From: Isoetes taiwanensis
Lineage: Eukaryota; Streptophyta; Lycopodiopsida; Isoetales; Isoetaceae
DNA length: 64,000 nt
Assembly (NCBI GenBank): GCA_021234155.1
Contig: JAJEKV010000032.1
Span: forward strand, 7,596,736 to 7,660,735
Reading direction: 5' to 3'
The translations under genes and the position numbers were made by a program. Under the pieces are notes generated by a model, which was not told the DNA's origin, ran no database searches, and saw nothing but the letters and a program-made list of their open reading frames with translations. Shown piece after piece: positions 23,996 to 34,893 of the stretch (within the stretch, counting starts at the first letter, position 1; every line of letters begins with the position of its first letter).

Positions 23996-24500
23996 CTTAC
24001 CTTTATTACTTTGCCCGGCCAGCATCATTTTCTTATCATTCCTGGTTGTTCTATCTTGTTTCCTTCTTCCAATTGGCTTCTTGCCCCCCATTCCTTTGTT
24101 CCATGCTGTCCCAATCAATCATTTAGCCGATTCATTTCATTAGCTTCATTGGTTTCCAAACGCGTTTTCATCCATGTGTCTCATTGTACCAAAATGTTTT
24201 TTGCCTTAGTATCTCATTGTTCCCGCATTTCTCTTCCCTTGACAATCCCTCTTTCACCCCATTAATCCCATTGCGCCTTTTCTTTTCTCAAACTATTCAT
24301 GTTACTTCCTTCAGTTTCATTTTTGCTTTAGTATCTCTTTGTTCCATCACTCCTTGTGCCTCGTCTATCCTCTTTGACCCCATTAATTTCTTTGTGCCAT
24401 TTCTTTCCTTGGGTGTCTATATTACTTCCTTCCTTAGTATGTCATGGACCCGTCACTTATCTGGCTTCACCTATCCTCTTTGATCCCATTAACTCCTTTG
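23996..24500. repeat. Element A internal repeat, copy 2
   Basis: It corresponds to 21231-21724 over its whole length, with small indels. It keeps the same pyrimidine-rich strand and shows no conserved reading frame. Confidence 0.8.
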
Positions 24501-25205
24501 TGTAGTGCCTCTTATGCCTCTGCTTCTATTTGCCGTATTTTCTTGCTTTACCCCTTTGATCCCATTGACACCCTTGGTTCACTCGGCCCATCATATTTGC
24601 GTGAATTTAGCCCCTCTGATCCTATTATCCATGGCTTTATTTGCACCTTTTTATTCTTTTTGGGGTTTCCTTTGTCAATTGATCTTAGATTCTCGTTAGT
24701 TTTTTATTTAGTTCATTTTTTGTTTCTTCTAGTTATACTTTGCATTATGGAATTTCATGTCAGTTTCTCGTCTAGTTCATTTTTTTTTTTTTTTTGGTTC
24801 ATTTTTTCATTTGTCCTTTTTGCTCCATATTTTCTCAGTTCTTTCTTTGTTCTATCTCCTTCGTCATTATCCTTTTCTATCCCATGGTTCCTTTTTCCTA
24901 TTTATCATTTGCTTCAGTTTCTTGTTTGTCCTTTCTTTTCCATCCCTTGCATCACCTTAATCCTTATGTTCCTTTTTGATCATGTCTCCATTTGTTCAAC
25001 TCCCCTCTTTCTTCGCCTTCGTTCTTTTGGCCATGTTAGTGTCTATGATTACCCCAGTTACTATGCTTTTGCCTTGCTTAGCTTTTTATTCCATGGTATT
25101 GTCCTATTTTGCCCATTCCTCCATTTGGTTCACTTTTTCTCATATTTTTCCTAGTCATTCTAGTTTGCTCCTTTCTGATGAGATTGATTCCTCTTCTATC
25201 GGCCA

Positions 25206-25236
25206 CTTGATTGTGTCATAGGACCCATCCTAGGAA
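25206..25236 (+). repeat. Element A, repeat Z1 with boundary AA
   Basis: CTTGATTGTGTCATAGGACC then CATCCTAGGAA is identical to 25803-25833. It abuts X2, sharing AA. The segment TAGGA-CCCA-TCCTA can form a small hairpin. Confidence 0.92.
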
Positions 25237-25389
25237 TGCCACGGTTCTATTGCTCGCAATAGAACCGACATTCCTTGGATGGGGACGCCCTTGCTCACAT
25301 CTCCTATTTATTTCGCCTCTTCTTCATTTTCGTTCATCGGCGTTCTCTTGAGCTCCATTCATTTTTCCTCTTTGGCTCCACAAGTTTCC
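25237..25389 (+). repeat. Element A, repeat X2
   Basis: This is the internal copy of X1, with a perfect 11-bp hairpin stem (25243-25253 with 25256-25266, 2-nt loop). Together with Z1 it forms a longer interrupted inverted repeat, because CATCCTAGGAATG on the left pairs imperfectly with CATTCCTTGGATG on the right. Confidence 0.9.
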
Positions 25390-25465
25390 CACCCCCCTCT
25401 CCCTCCTTTAGCTTGATATCGTATTTACTCTTGAGAGCTAGATTTCTTCTTCTTCTCTATCCTAT

Positions 25466-25790
25466 CGTTCTCGGCGTGGCATTGTAGCCTCCGAGACAGT
25501 ATTTCTTATTCATATTTTCTCGCCGTAGCGCTGTAGCCTCCGAGGCAGCATTCATGTTTTCTCTGGGTGTGGCTTTGTAGCCTCTGAGTCAATATTTATT
25601 ATTCATGTTTTCTCTTGGCGTGGCGCTGTTGCCTCCGAGATCATATTTTATTGTTTTTTATCGGCGTGGCGCTGTAGCCTCCGAGGCAGCACTAATCGGT
25701 TGTTTTTTCCCGCGATGGTCATTCCGCGGACGGTTTCTGATTGGTCGGCTGTTGTTTCTTTCTCGGCGTGGCCCTGGAGCCTCCGAGTCT
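25466..25790 (+). repeat. Element A segment W: row of small hairpin units
   Basis: Six units on the pattern CTCGGCGTGGCGCTGTAGCC then TCCGAG start near 25470, 25519, 25560, 25611, 25660 and 25761, about 40-50 bp apart (with a gap before the last). In the best units CTCGG pairs with CCGAG and GGC with GCC. A different hairpin, CCGCGATGGTCATTCCGCGG, lies at about 25710. The row suggests structured RNA, which is inference. Confidence 0.75.
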
Positions 25791-25802
25791 TCTTGCCTAT
25801 GG

Positions 25803-25833
25803 CTTGATTGTGTCATAGGACCCATCCTAGGAA
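25803..25833 (+). repeat. Element A, terminal repeat Z2 with boundary AA
   Basis: Identical to 25206-25236. It marks the right end of the element; the next bases (GGTTCACG) do not continue into X. Confidence 0.9.
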
Positions 25834-25839
25834 GGTTCA

Positions 25840-26950
25840 CGTAAGATACTTAAGCTAGCTGAGGTTTAAGAACCAAACAAGTCACTATACATTGATCTTA
25901 ACTTACAACTTAGATCTTAACTGTTACCTAGCTTATAAGCATCACAAATTATCACTGTAATACCTGGTATTTTTCGGTGTAAGACATAAGCTCATCCACA
26001 TTTTGAGTAGCATGGACAAAACTAGAAGCTTCAGCTTATCCTTGCCTATGGAAGCTTCATATTTTCTTGAAGTATGCTCCATAAGTTGAAGCATATGGTC
26101 CGTGTACCTCGTATACACGTAGGCCACAATTTTATGTGCCCTGATTTTACACCGGAAGAACTCCATTACACTGGAAGAACTCCACGGGAGCAAGACTATG
26201 GATTATTCTTTTAGGAAAAATAGATCACTCTGCTTTAATGTAGCTTGTCATTCAAGCTACAAGCATGGCCGAATCTGTATTACAGGTAAAATAACACATG
26301 GCTTTATGCCCTAAAAAAACTAGGCATACCAACTCCGGCCTTTTTGCCCATGCCGTCCCTTACAAATAGGCTGCCATTTTCATAACTAACAGTGCCGTTT
26401 TTCAGATTCAGAAATAGAAAAAGGATAGTCATCGGAATCCAGCACAAGAGACTGCATGGTCTGTTGCCAGGGAAAAAGTTCAAAGCACCTTGGGTAGCAC
26501 CTCATCAAATCTCTGCTTATGTTAAACAGTAACGATATCCTCCATTCATAAAGAGGAAAAGAAGAGCCAAATTTCGGCTAAGGAGATATTAGGCTTCATA
26601 TATAGAAGCATAGATTGCACATGCAAATGGATATTTCTGCCACTATTTTTCAATGAGAAAAACTCACAGACTGTATTGAAGAACTCACTTCCTATTTTGT
26701 GGCTGGCCACCATAGCCCAGTTTGCCCCTTTTGTTAAAGCTCTCAATAACGGGACTGCTCTTCTCAAGATCAATGCCTTGTAGACAGAATGCAATTTCCC
26801 TTTCTAACATCGCTTCGTTTAAGCTTTGCCGAACTGTAGCAACAGATATGGGAAATTCGTACTCCAATAATAGGTCTCAAGACTCATGTTTTCAAAGCCC
26901 GAGAAAATTGGTCAAAGAAATATCCTAATTAGATATGGTATAAGATCTTG
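25840..26950 (-). pseudogene. Decayed exon-like pieces of an unidentified gene
   Basis: On the minus strand, about 26867-26685 reads EYEFPISVATVRQSLNEAML, continuing EREIAFCLQGIDLEKSSP. About 26130-25960 includes HGPYASTYGAYFKKI, then after a frame change SSFVHATQNVDELMSYTEKY just before GTATTA. They look like exons of one host gene that has decayed, but I cannot name the family. The rest of the interval is AT-rich. Confidence 0.3.
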
Positions 26951-27275
26951 GTAGCACCCGAAAAAACAGGGGCCTTGAAATTTCGGCCCCAAACGACTGA
27001 TTCTTTCAGAGCGAAAAACGCAGCTGATCTTCACCTGATTTGCACCTTCAGCTGCGTTGATCTCCCTTGGCTTCACCTTCCCCTGCGAAGCGGCGCCACC
27101 AAGAAAGGGCTATCAGAGTTCGCCGGAAAAAAAAGATCAGGGGGCAAATTTCAAGCCCCCTGTTTTTTCGTCAGGGAATTTTCACCGCCTGAAAATTTCG
27201 CAGCGGCGCCGCCCGCGAGGCTGGCGGCCGCTAGGAAATTTCACCGCGGAATTTTCAGGCGGTGAAAATTACCTC
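26950..27275. repeat. GC-rich island of nested inverted repeats
   Basis: Four inverted repeats lie in 310 bp. GGGGCC/GGCCCC is at 26969-26990. ACGCAGCTGA/TCAGCTGCGT is at 27018-27057. CAGGGGGC/GCCCCCTG is at 27138-27162. A perfect 21-bp pair is at 27177-27197 and 27250-27270. The loop of the last contains GCGGCGCC and GCGGCCGC and resembles the loop of the 34894-34985 palindrome. Long frames here are by-products of the GC richness. Confidence 0.75.
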
Positions 27276-28111
27276 TTCCAAAAAATCCCTGCCAAAGTAT
27301 AACAGCTAGCTAGCGTGCCTCCATTCATAAAGACAAAGAGGAGCTATGGTTACAACTTGTAACCATGCAACTAAAAATGAGAAACTTAGGAAAAACATTT
27401 CGAATTAACAAGTCTTACCCTTGTATGCACCATGGCACGAATTTGATCCAAATATATATTGTCACTAGGAAAAGCTTCACACTTAGCTAACAAGTAGCAT
27501 GCATACTAGGAACAATGCTAGTAAGATATGCAACGTGCAACATGCGCACAAAAAAACCCTACCTCCTACCGTAAGGAGAGGCAAATATTCTTCCTGCAAC
27601 ACAGTTTTCATAACAAAAGTAGGAATCATGCCTCACCTTATGAGAACTGTTTGCCAAATTTGAAAATAATAGAAGTGCATAAGATAGGCTTAAGTACCTT
27701 AAAACTCACATTTCTTTCTTGTAAAAGATCCTTGAGAGCACATTTGATGCTTTGGACGTGTTTACACTCTCCTTTTGAGTTTCCATCAGTCAAAACCATT
27801 TGGCCATAAATTCCTGGAACAAGTTGGTAACATCCATGGCAAATTGATAAGTAAAGCCGAGTGGCATGTCCAGCCGAGTGGCAGTATTGGACATCAGTCA
27901 TATCAAGCACACTGTGCCAAATGGCAAATTGCAACATCAGTACCTTTTAAATTTGCGTCTCATTATTCCCAGCTCATTAGTTCAGCATTCCATGTAGGAA
28001 AGATCATTTTGAACTCTGGCTTCCACTTGACTATCAGATTCAGCCTGCATTCATATGTGTCACCATGAGATTATCATGAAGTAAAACTTACATTTAGGTA
28101 CATAAAGCACG
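27276..28111 (-). other. AT-rich spacer with weak coding traces
   Basis: A minus-strand piece at about 27830-27730 reads FQEFMAKWF and, after a stop, METQKESVNTSKASNVLSR. It resembles nothing I can name. The phrase GCCGAGTGGCA occurs twice at 27857-27885 and again near 28732. No intact gene is seen. Confidence 0.3.
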
Positions 28112-28510
28112 GCAATGGGTAGTAAAATCCGTCATGTAGATCACGAACAGACCAGGAAACAAATTCGTGGATAAACCCTAAAAGGGTTTTTCACTTGCAG
28201 GAAATGATGCAAAATGTCATTTAAGGGTTTCTAACACCATTTTTTTAGTCACGATTTTGGGACAAAGATCAAATCACTTGGGCCAAGTTCAAATGTATCT
28301 TTAGCTTGCTCGCATATAGGATAAAGAATGAGATGGCATAAATTCTACATTAGGATATAGGGAGCAGATAAAATCGACCATGAGGTGTACCAAGTAGCCA
28401 CATCAAAATAAATTTCATAGTCCAAGTTCACTTTCATCTGGTGTATGTTCATGTTCGTGTAGTACCAAATAACCAGTGTGTGTCTGGGTAATATAATGTT
28501 CATAAAAAAA
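28112..28510. repeat. Duplicated 400-bp segment, copy 1
   Basis: It is nearly identical to 30846-31243 in the same orientation, from GCAATGGGTAGTAAAATCCG to ATATAATGTTCATAAAAAA. Only a handful of substitutions are visible. Both copies end in an A run, after which the flanks differ. This fits a retroposed sequence, or two terminal repeats around 2.3 kb. Confidence 0.9.
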
Positions 28511-29994
28511 ATCCTACCTCCACCCGTAGGGTGACGTTGACCTCAATATAACATGACTGTATAGATAGGACCCCTACTATACAGTAGAGATCAGACCCAA
28601 CCCAATAAGTAAAAACCCTTTAATTATTAGCAGGATGAGACTAAATACCTTTAATAGCAGTTAATAAGATCCTTTAGCAGAGTCTTTATGTCAAACTTGT
28701 GTCCAAGTTCATAGAAACATGGAATGTATCAGGCCGAGTGGCATGGTGTTAAGCCAAGTAGCAACGGGCCTCATCGGCTTTAAAATCTTTACAAGATTTC
28801 TTGCAAGAAAATCCTTATGACATAATGGACTGAGAAGATCCTGTAAATATTCAACAGTCATAAGTATTGCTTGTTTAAGAAAAATCAGTATAGAGATTGA
28901 ATGCATGATCAATAGGACTTTAGACTAAAGGACACAAGCAACTCCAATTAAACCAGAGAATTGAAGTGTCTAAAAAAAACCCGGCCTAACCTAGTATCCT
29001 AGGTCAGCATCAGCTTCAGTCAATCCATCCACTGTCTTATCAATCCAAAAATTTGAACGCATTCAAACTTGGTACTTATGTTCCTCTAGTCTGTTATCCA
29101 ATGTAAAATCTGAGATAAGAGTATCTTAATACCTATGTAAACTTAGTCATCAATATACCTTATTTTCCCAGTCTAGTTATACAGTGTTGAATAGAGTCCA
29201 TAAAGACACGATTAGAGCGAAGATGCTAATACTTATGCCACACAGACTGTATCAGCATTATATTGACATTGAGAATTCAAGATGATCAATCACTATTTTC
29301 GTTTGCCCAAGGCCCATAGTTATTTAGTATCTACAATAAGACAGACTCAGAAATAGATGATTTAACCATTAAGAAATTTGTATATGAAAACCTGGCCAAA
29401 TACCATCAATGTAGCAAACGGGCGATTGATTCTAGTATGCACTCTATTGACAGGTATTTTCATGCTCTAATGAGCATGTTCATTTTTCAGAAAAACCTTG
29501 TAATATAAAAGGAAAAAGCAAGAATCAAATCTGCCATTATCTCTGAATAGCAATTAAAAAGTAGCACCACATTAATCCAAATAGTGATACCATGATAGTT
29601 TGTTTCAGAAATAAAATCAAGACATATATTAATGAGTTTCTCTTAAGCAAACCTGTCATTTACATGTATTCATGAAAATAAAGACTTCAAGCAAATGAAG
29701 ATTTTTTTCACTCTATTTTTGCAGTAAATAGGATTGTAACATAAATTTCTATTTACCATCAATCATATGCACGTGTTCAACAGGAGGTCACCAGCTAGAA
29801 AATAATAGGCAGTTACAACCTGTTTTGTCTTTGACAACTTGAAGTTTTAAGCCTTGCATAGTGACCCGGATATTTGCGTCATGTGATCATAGTAGCACAG
29901 CGTTATTAGCTAACGTTATTTCTTCCAACTCCACCTCCAGATCACTCCTAGCTTTAACACGAACAGGAACAAAGAAATCACAAGGGCAGGAGAG
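28511..29994. other. AT-rich spacer with repeat D copy 2
   Basis: No gene is recognised. At about 28977-29080 lies the second copy of repeat D, starting CCGGCCTAACCTAGTATCCT. A minus-strand trace at 28860-28750 (EYLQDLLSPLCHKDFLARNL) is exon-like but unassigned. Confidence 0.5.
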
Positions 29995-30125
29995 GTTCGG
30001 TACCTGCAGCCAAACAACATGACATTAGCAATAATCTTGGTAATGCATGTAGGGCCAAAAGGTACAATGAAGCCTCTCGGTTTATCACCGTTCAGCCTTT
30101 GTAACCCTTTGCCCCGCATGTTCAA
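29995..30125 (-). pseudogene. Exon-like block E, copy 2
   Basis: On the minus strand it reads RGKGLQRLNGDKPRGFIVPF then GPTCITKII and ends at GGCTGCAG|GTACC. It corresponds to 18840-18965. Which copy is ancestral is unknown, and the protein family is not recognised. Confidence 0.35.
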
Positions 30126-30845
30126 AACATGGGTGTTTGTAGAGGAGTGCATTTCTAGAGAAATAAAAACGGACGTATATATTCTTGAGCCTTATTAGGC
30201 ACAGATATTAATTGTGAGAAATCAATGTAAATTCTACCTGTAGTCCATGCAAATAAACTGGAGCCATTCTTTCATATTATAAAACAGGGGATTAAGTAAA
30301 TGGCACCATCCTGAACCACTGAAATACCTTATTGTTGTCTTGATCATAGTGATACTCATGATCATGTTGTTTTTCAGGAATGGAAAGCTCAGCAACTGCC
30401 TCAATTTAATTCGAACAGCATATGTAAGTGTTCTTTGCCAATTTCTTGTTGTCAGATGTGCATTTTGCCATAGTAGTAGAGATACGGTTTTGCCTCTACT
30501 CTGCTAGTTTAGAGTTGGTCATGCAAAACATAAACTTAGCTTGCAAGCACTTTTCTACCCGAGCTTCTTCGTCTGAGCAGGAACAAAAGGGATTCATCTA
30601 AATCCATCCAATGCCGTTTTTTATTTAGAGCCCTAAATATAGAAACAAAACCCTAATCAAGGAAAGAAGGTTCGTGGCTGCATCCTTGCATGCTTAAGCA
30701 GATATCCTCTGGGCTGGAAAATCTAAATCATAAAGAAAAGAGAGTGGTACAGTACCAGATATGCAGGAATATGGCATGGCGCCAGCTAAATGTGGAGATC
30801 TGCACATAGTCTGTCTCACGCATCTTGCAATACAGCTGCCCTACA

Positions 30846-31243
30846 GCAATGGGTAGTAAAATCCGTCATGTAGATCACGAACAGACCAGGAAACAAATTC
30901 GTGGATAAACCCTAAAAGGGTTTTTCACTTGCAGGAAATGATGCAAAATGTCATTTAAGGGTTTCTGACACCATTTTTTTAGTCACGATTTTGGGACAAA
31001 GATCAAATCACTTAGGCCAAGTTCAAATGCATCTTTAGCTTGCTCGCATATAGGATAAAGAATGAGATGGCATAAATTCTACATTAGGATATACGGAGCA
31101 GATAAAATCGACCATGAGGTGTACCAAGTAGCCACATCAAAATAAATTTCATAGTCCAAATTCACTTTCGTCTAGTGTATGTTCATGTTCGTGTAGTACC
31201 AAATAACCAGTGTGTATCTGGGTAATATAATGTTCATAAAAAA
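30846..31243. repeat. Duplicated 400-bp segment, copy 2
   Basis: This is the second copy of 28112-28510. It begins GCAATGGGTAGTAAAATCCG and ends in an A run followed by GGGGGGGG, where copy 1 has ATCCTACC. Confidence 0.9.
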
Positions 31244-31249
31244 AAAGGG

Positions 31250-33015
31250 GGGGGAGAGAAAAATGAAAAAGACAAAAAAGCAAGTTTAACCATGTTAGAT
31301 AGTAGTATAAGAGCTTGTGTTGCCTGTTTGCATCTAGTAGGCTTCATTCTTGAAAGATCTAGGGTGCTTATATACTTTAAGAGTTTATTGCTGACACTAA
31401 TGCAAGAAGCAATGAAGAATATGCAGGTTGCAGTAGATACAAGGCCACACTCTCGAGTTCTGATCTCTAAAGAACATAATTTCCATGCAGGAGCATCTGC
31501 CACACACATTCTTACACTTCACTCTCATCTACATATCATGCTTTCACTCATACATCTCTTCATATTGTGCTGCTGCTATATCTACTATAATAGCAGCCCC
31601 TTGTGCTAATATATGCTTTGTCACATGCAGGTTCACTCTTTTACACTTCCATAATATGATAATCTGCTCAAAGTTGTCCACTATCCTTGTAAACCACTTC
31701 CATCTCATCATTCCCAATTATTTACACCAAGTTGCCACCATACTTCCATATGGCAACTCTATTTTGCTAACTACACACTCACTTGTCATGTAGGTTCATC
31801 ACATTTAAACCATCATTCATTTAAATTGGATTTATGCCAGGATTTTGGACCATTTTGGCACTGCAACTTTTTCCCGGGTTAGTAAATTTGCATCGAGAAT
31901 GTGACTTTTTTTTATAGTAGCACTTCTTGATTGCATTAATATAGAAAATGTTTTGCATATGTATCTCTTCAACCATATTGCCAACTATTTCTCAGAAGAC
32001 ACCCCCACCCTACTTGCCATGATGAGACTCATAATAAAAGTTGGTTATAAGAAGTGTGAGCTGCAAAAAAGAAAAACAGAAACCTCAAAGTCAGTATCAT
32101 ATCACATTTTTTAAATTGCATTACGAACCTGAAGCTATAATGCCATGCCAAGCATGGTTTCATCTTCCAAAACAAAAGTTCCACGTGCTTTGAGTAGGTC
32201 TAAATATAAGGCCAAAATGCTCCCACAAAACGAGCCAAAAGTATGCACGTTTTGCGGATACTAGAATAGTAAGCATATTCACCAAAAAAATATAAGTCTC
32301 AAAATGCCCCCACAAACAAGCCAAAAGCATGCACATTTTACAGATAGTAGAATAATGAGCGGTGTAAGATTTGGCCATATAATTTAAGCCCAAAATGCCC
32401 ATTTAACTCAAATTTGAAAACAAAATGCATAAAATATGCCAAACTCCCATAACTCAAATTTTGAGGAAAAAAAGCACAAAATATATCAAAATGAATGCAC
32501 GCTTGGCGTGCCTAATTTAAGAAATGCCCTTTGTTAAAAAGGTCGAACCAAATATGCGATAGCTTGGTCAGCAACAAGCAACAGGAACACCTGCAAAAAT
32601 AGGAGAGCATCACAAATCAGGCTCGATTCTGAGATTGAAGAACACAAAAAACAAAGATTTGTAGGTGAAGAAGAAGAAAGACTCAAAGGCTTCTTACATG
32701 CCATACCCGGCCTGTACATCCATTTGCCATACCCGGTCTGTACATCCATTTGTTGCAGATGAGCTTGAAGATTTGGAGAGAATTGGTCGGTGCATAAGTT
32801 GCGCCAAATTTTTGAGACAGTAATCCATTGACGCGGTTCTGAAACAACCGACTCTGAATCCTTCCGGCAGGGGCCCTGTGCAAAAGGTCAGGATCCAGCA
32901 CAAAAGCCGAAAAAGAGTTACACAGGCTCCTGGGTGGGTTCAAAAGGCTATGCCATAGCTGGATGTGCGACTGGATCTGTCCTATTATGCCATACCATGA
33001 ATTTCATCTTAAACG
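31250..33015. other. AT-rich spacer with two local duplications
   Basis: No gene is recognised. An 87-bp tandem duplication occupies 32213-32386 (CAAAATGC, CACAAA, GCCAAAAG, GCACAT/GTTTT). An exact-length 26-bp tandem pair occupies 32701-32752 (CCATACCCGGCCTGTACATC then CATTTG). A 25-bp stretch at about 31812-31836 (CATCATTCATTTAAATTGGA then TTTAT) has its reverse complement at about 43009-43033. Confidence 0.65.
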
Positions 33016-33019
33016 AGAG

Positions 33020-33910
33020 GGAAAATGTTGGCGCCCAAGAATTTTGCTCAGAAATCAGACTTACGTTTTTCAAATTTTGAATCCTAAATTTGAAACTTCT
33101 GTGCTTCTTCTCGGTCGATCTTTGGCTTCCCCTTTCATTATTTCGTGGTGAAACTGTGCTCCTTGATTCATAATGCCAGATTCATGTTTTATACTTGCTC
33201 GGCTGAAAAAATTAGATCAAAAGTGTACGAACAGGTTAAAATTTCATTCTGTGCCCATCTTGTGCTTCTTTTTTGTGCTTCCTTCTGCAGCCTCTTCATC
33301 GATCCCTGGCTTCCCTCTTCATCCGTTTATGTTGTAGATGTATTCCTTGGATTGCTTATGCCAACAAGAAGACATTAGCACACAATGCACTAATTTTGTG
33401 CTTTCTATCTTGCAGATGACGAAATCTGAATCCTGTGAAACTGCCCATGAAATCACATTCACCATGACCGTGAGTTTGGATTAGACTACAATACGAAATG
33501 ATTGAATGCAGCATAAAGGAAAAAGAGGTACCTGATTTGGTCCATTGCGTTTTGAATCTCCAATCCGCTAAAAATGGGCTTCCTGAATTCAAAATTCATA
33601 TTAAGTTTGTGCTTCTTTTTTGTGTTTTTTCGTGGAACTTCTTGCTCAATCCCTGTTTCTCCTTTCATCTTTTCTGCTGCAGATATGCTCATTGGATTCA
33701 TCATGTTCGCTTTGATTCATATTATCTGATTGCTTCTCAAAAAATAAGATTCAAAATGCACACAAGCGGAAGATTGCTTCTCTAGAAAATTTCATTTTGG
33801 AAAATATGCGCCCAAAGTTTGTGCTTCCTCTTGCGGGTTCTTGATCGATCCTTGACTTCTCCTTTCATCCTTTCTTGCTGCAGGTGTGCTTCTTCAATTC
33901 GTCATGAAAG
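33020..33910. repeat. Four degenerate copies of a CT-rich segment
   Basis: The order TTGTGCTTC, GATC(G/C)AT, CTTGGCTTCTCC-like, TTTCATC and CTGCAG followed by CTCATTGGATTCATCATG-like recurs near 33095, 33265, 33610 and 33825 with variable spacing. Several copies carry CTGCAG like a splice acceptor, but no protein frame is shared. Confidence 0.55.
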
Positions 33911-34417
33911 AAACCAAGGGCTTCTTGGATTCTTGGCGTCCTCCTGGCAGCCCGCCATCTCTCTTCATATAATGCCCAGCCCATCTCTGTATGCAAAGAG
34001 GAGTTTGTATCCATCTCTGTATGCATCTCTATAGGTGAGCGGATCCGGCAAGTTCGTTTATGCGGTAGCCTTATAGAGACGAGGAAACTGCCTGGTGGCG
34101 GTAGAAGGCGCGTAACGAAGCATTGCACATGACATTCTATTTGAAGCATACCTCTGCTTGTAGATTTGAAGCATTGCACACAACACTATTTTTCTTGGAG
34201 CTCCATCAGCGGCACAAGCCAGTTTGATTCAAGAGACAGCCAGGTAATAAGCATGATTTTGTTGCCAGCCTCCTGCTAAGGGAACTGCCCAACCTATAAT
34301 GGTACTATAGATATATTTATGAATGATGCTTTTGCATTTCGTAAACGTCCACAAGGCCGAATTTTCTTGTTTTTTATCCCTTTGTTTAAAACATAAACCA
34401 CCCTGCTCGGAAGCTAT

Positions 34418-34429
34418 AGCGGCGCCGCC
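34418..34429. repeat. Isolated GC-rich motif AGCGGCGCCGCC
   Basis: It matches the core seen in the hairpins at 27210 and 34921. Here it lacks a matching long inverted arm, so it may be a remnant of the same repeat. Confidence 0.4.
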
Positions 34430-34893
34430 TGAGCTCCTCCAGAAAGAAACCTCCAGAAGGTTTTTTTTTTCTTTATTTTCGAGTTAAACCTGAACGCCAT
34501 AGCCGGAAGCTGTTTATAAGAGTTCTTGGCTGCCAGTCCTCCGCCAAGAAAGCTTTGCGGCAATGGAGGCCGGTGTGTGTTTTTGGTCCTTTCCATGCCA
34601 TAACCCTGCCATACTGATTCCTTCCATGGCAAACACGGCTTCACGAGCTCCACAAAAATTAACCTAAAACCAAAATGCAAGAACTTGGCATCCCATATAA
34701 AAGAAAAAAAATCGCCATAGCCACTTAGCCGGCAGATCTTGCAACAAAAAATGCTCTGACGCCACTAAATCCATCATCCGGTGCCGCCGGAACTAAACGT
34801 AGACCAAGAAAGAAAAAATCCGCTCTAAAAAATTGCCAACGTAACAAAAAATTCGGCCTTGTGGACGTTTACGTGGCGTAACCGCATTGGCTC

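Larger units (their letters stand above)
19222..25831 (+). mobile_element. Element A: non-coding, split-direct-repeat architecture
   Basis: The order is X1 (19222-19376), a pyrimidine-rich body of about 5.8 kb, Z1 (25206-25234), X2 (25237-25389), W (25390-25802) and Z2 (25803-25831). X1 and X2 differ by a short loop change and very few substitutions; Z1 and Z2 are identical. The dinucleotide AA sits at all three boundaries (19220-19221, 25235-25236, 25832-25833). No reverse transcriptase, recombinase, transposase or gag is readable in any frame; the long plus-strand frames only give hydrophobic low-complexity products caused by C/T richness. The layout matches the A1-body-B1A2-B2 order known from PAT/Ngaro-like elements, but a tandem dimer remains possible. 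Element B has the same design. Confidence 0.65.

Noticed and set aside
21315-25154. Long plus-strand frames encoding hydrophobic, membrane-like proteins
   Set aside because: They arise from the C/T richness of element A (Phe, Leu, Ser and Pro codons). Frames overlap, lack conserved motifs and follow the skew.
19222-25831. Interpretation of element A as a normal LTR retrotransposon
   Set aside because: The left end matches the right 600-bp unit for only about 155 bp and lacks Z; there is no primer-binding site or polypurine tract at the expected places and no gag-pol.
19222-25831. Interpretation of elements A and B as Helitrons
   Set aside because: No TC start and CTRR end pair fits both elements at the edges fixed by the repeats and by the empty site of B.
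27528-27937. Intact host gene on either strand
   Set aside because: Only short frames, with no domain and stops in the best reading.
28112-28510. Pol III-derived SINE
   Set aside because: I could not find convincing A and B box motifs in the first 100 bp, although the A-rich end is suggestive.
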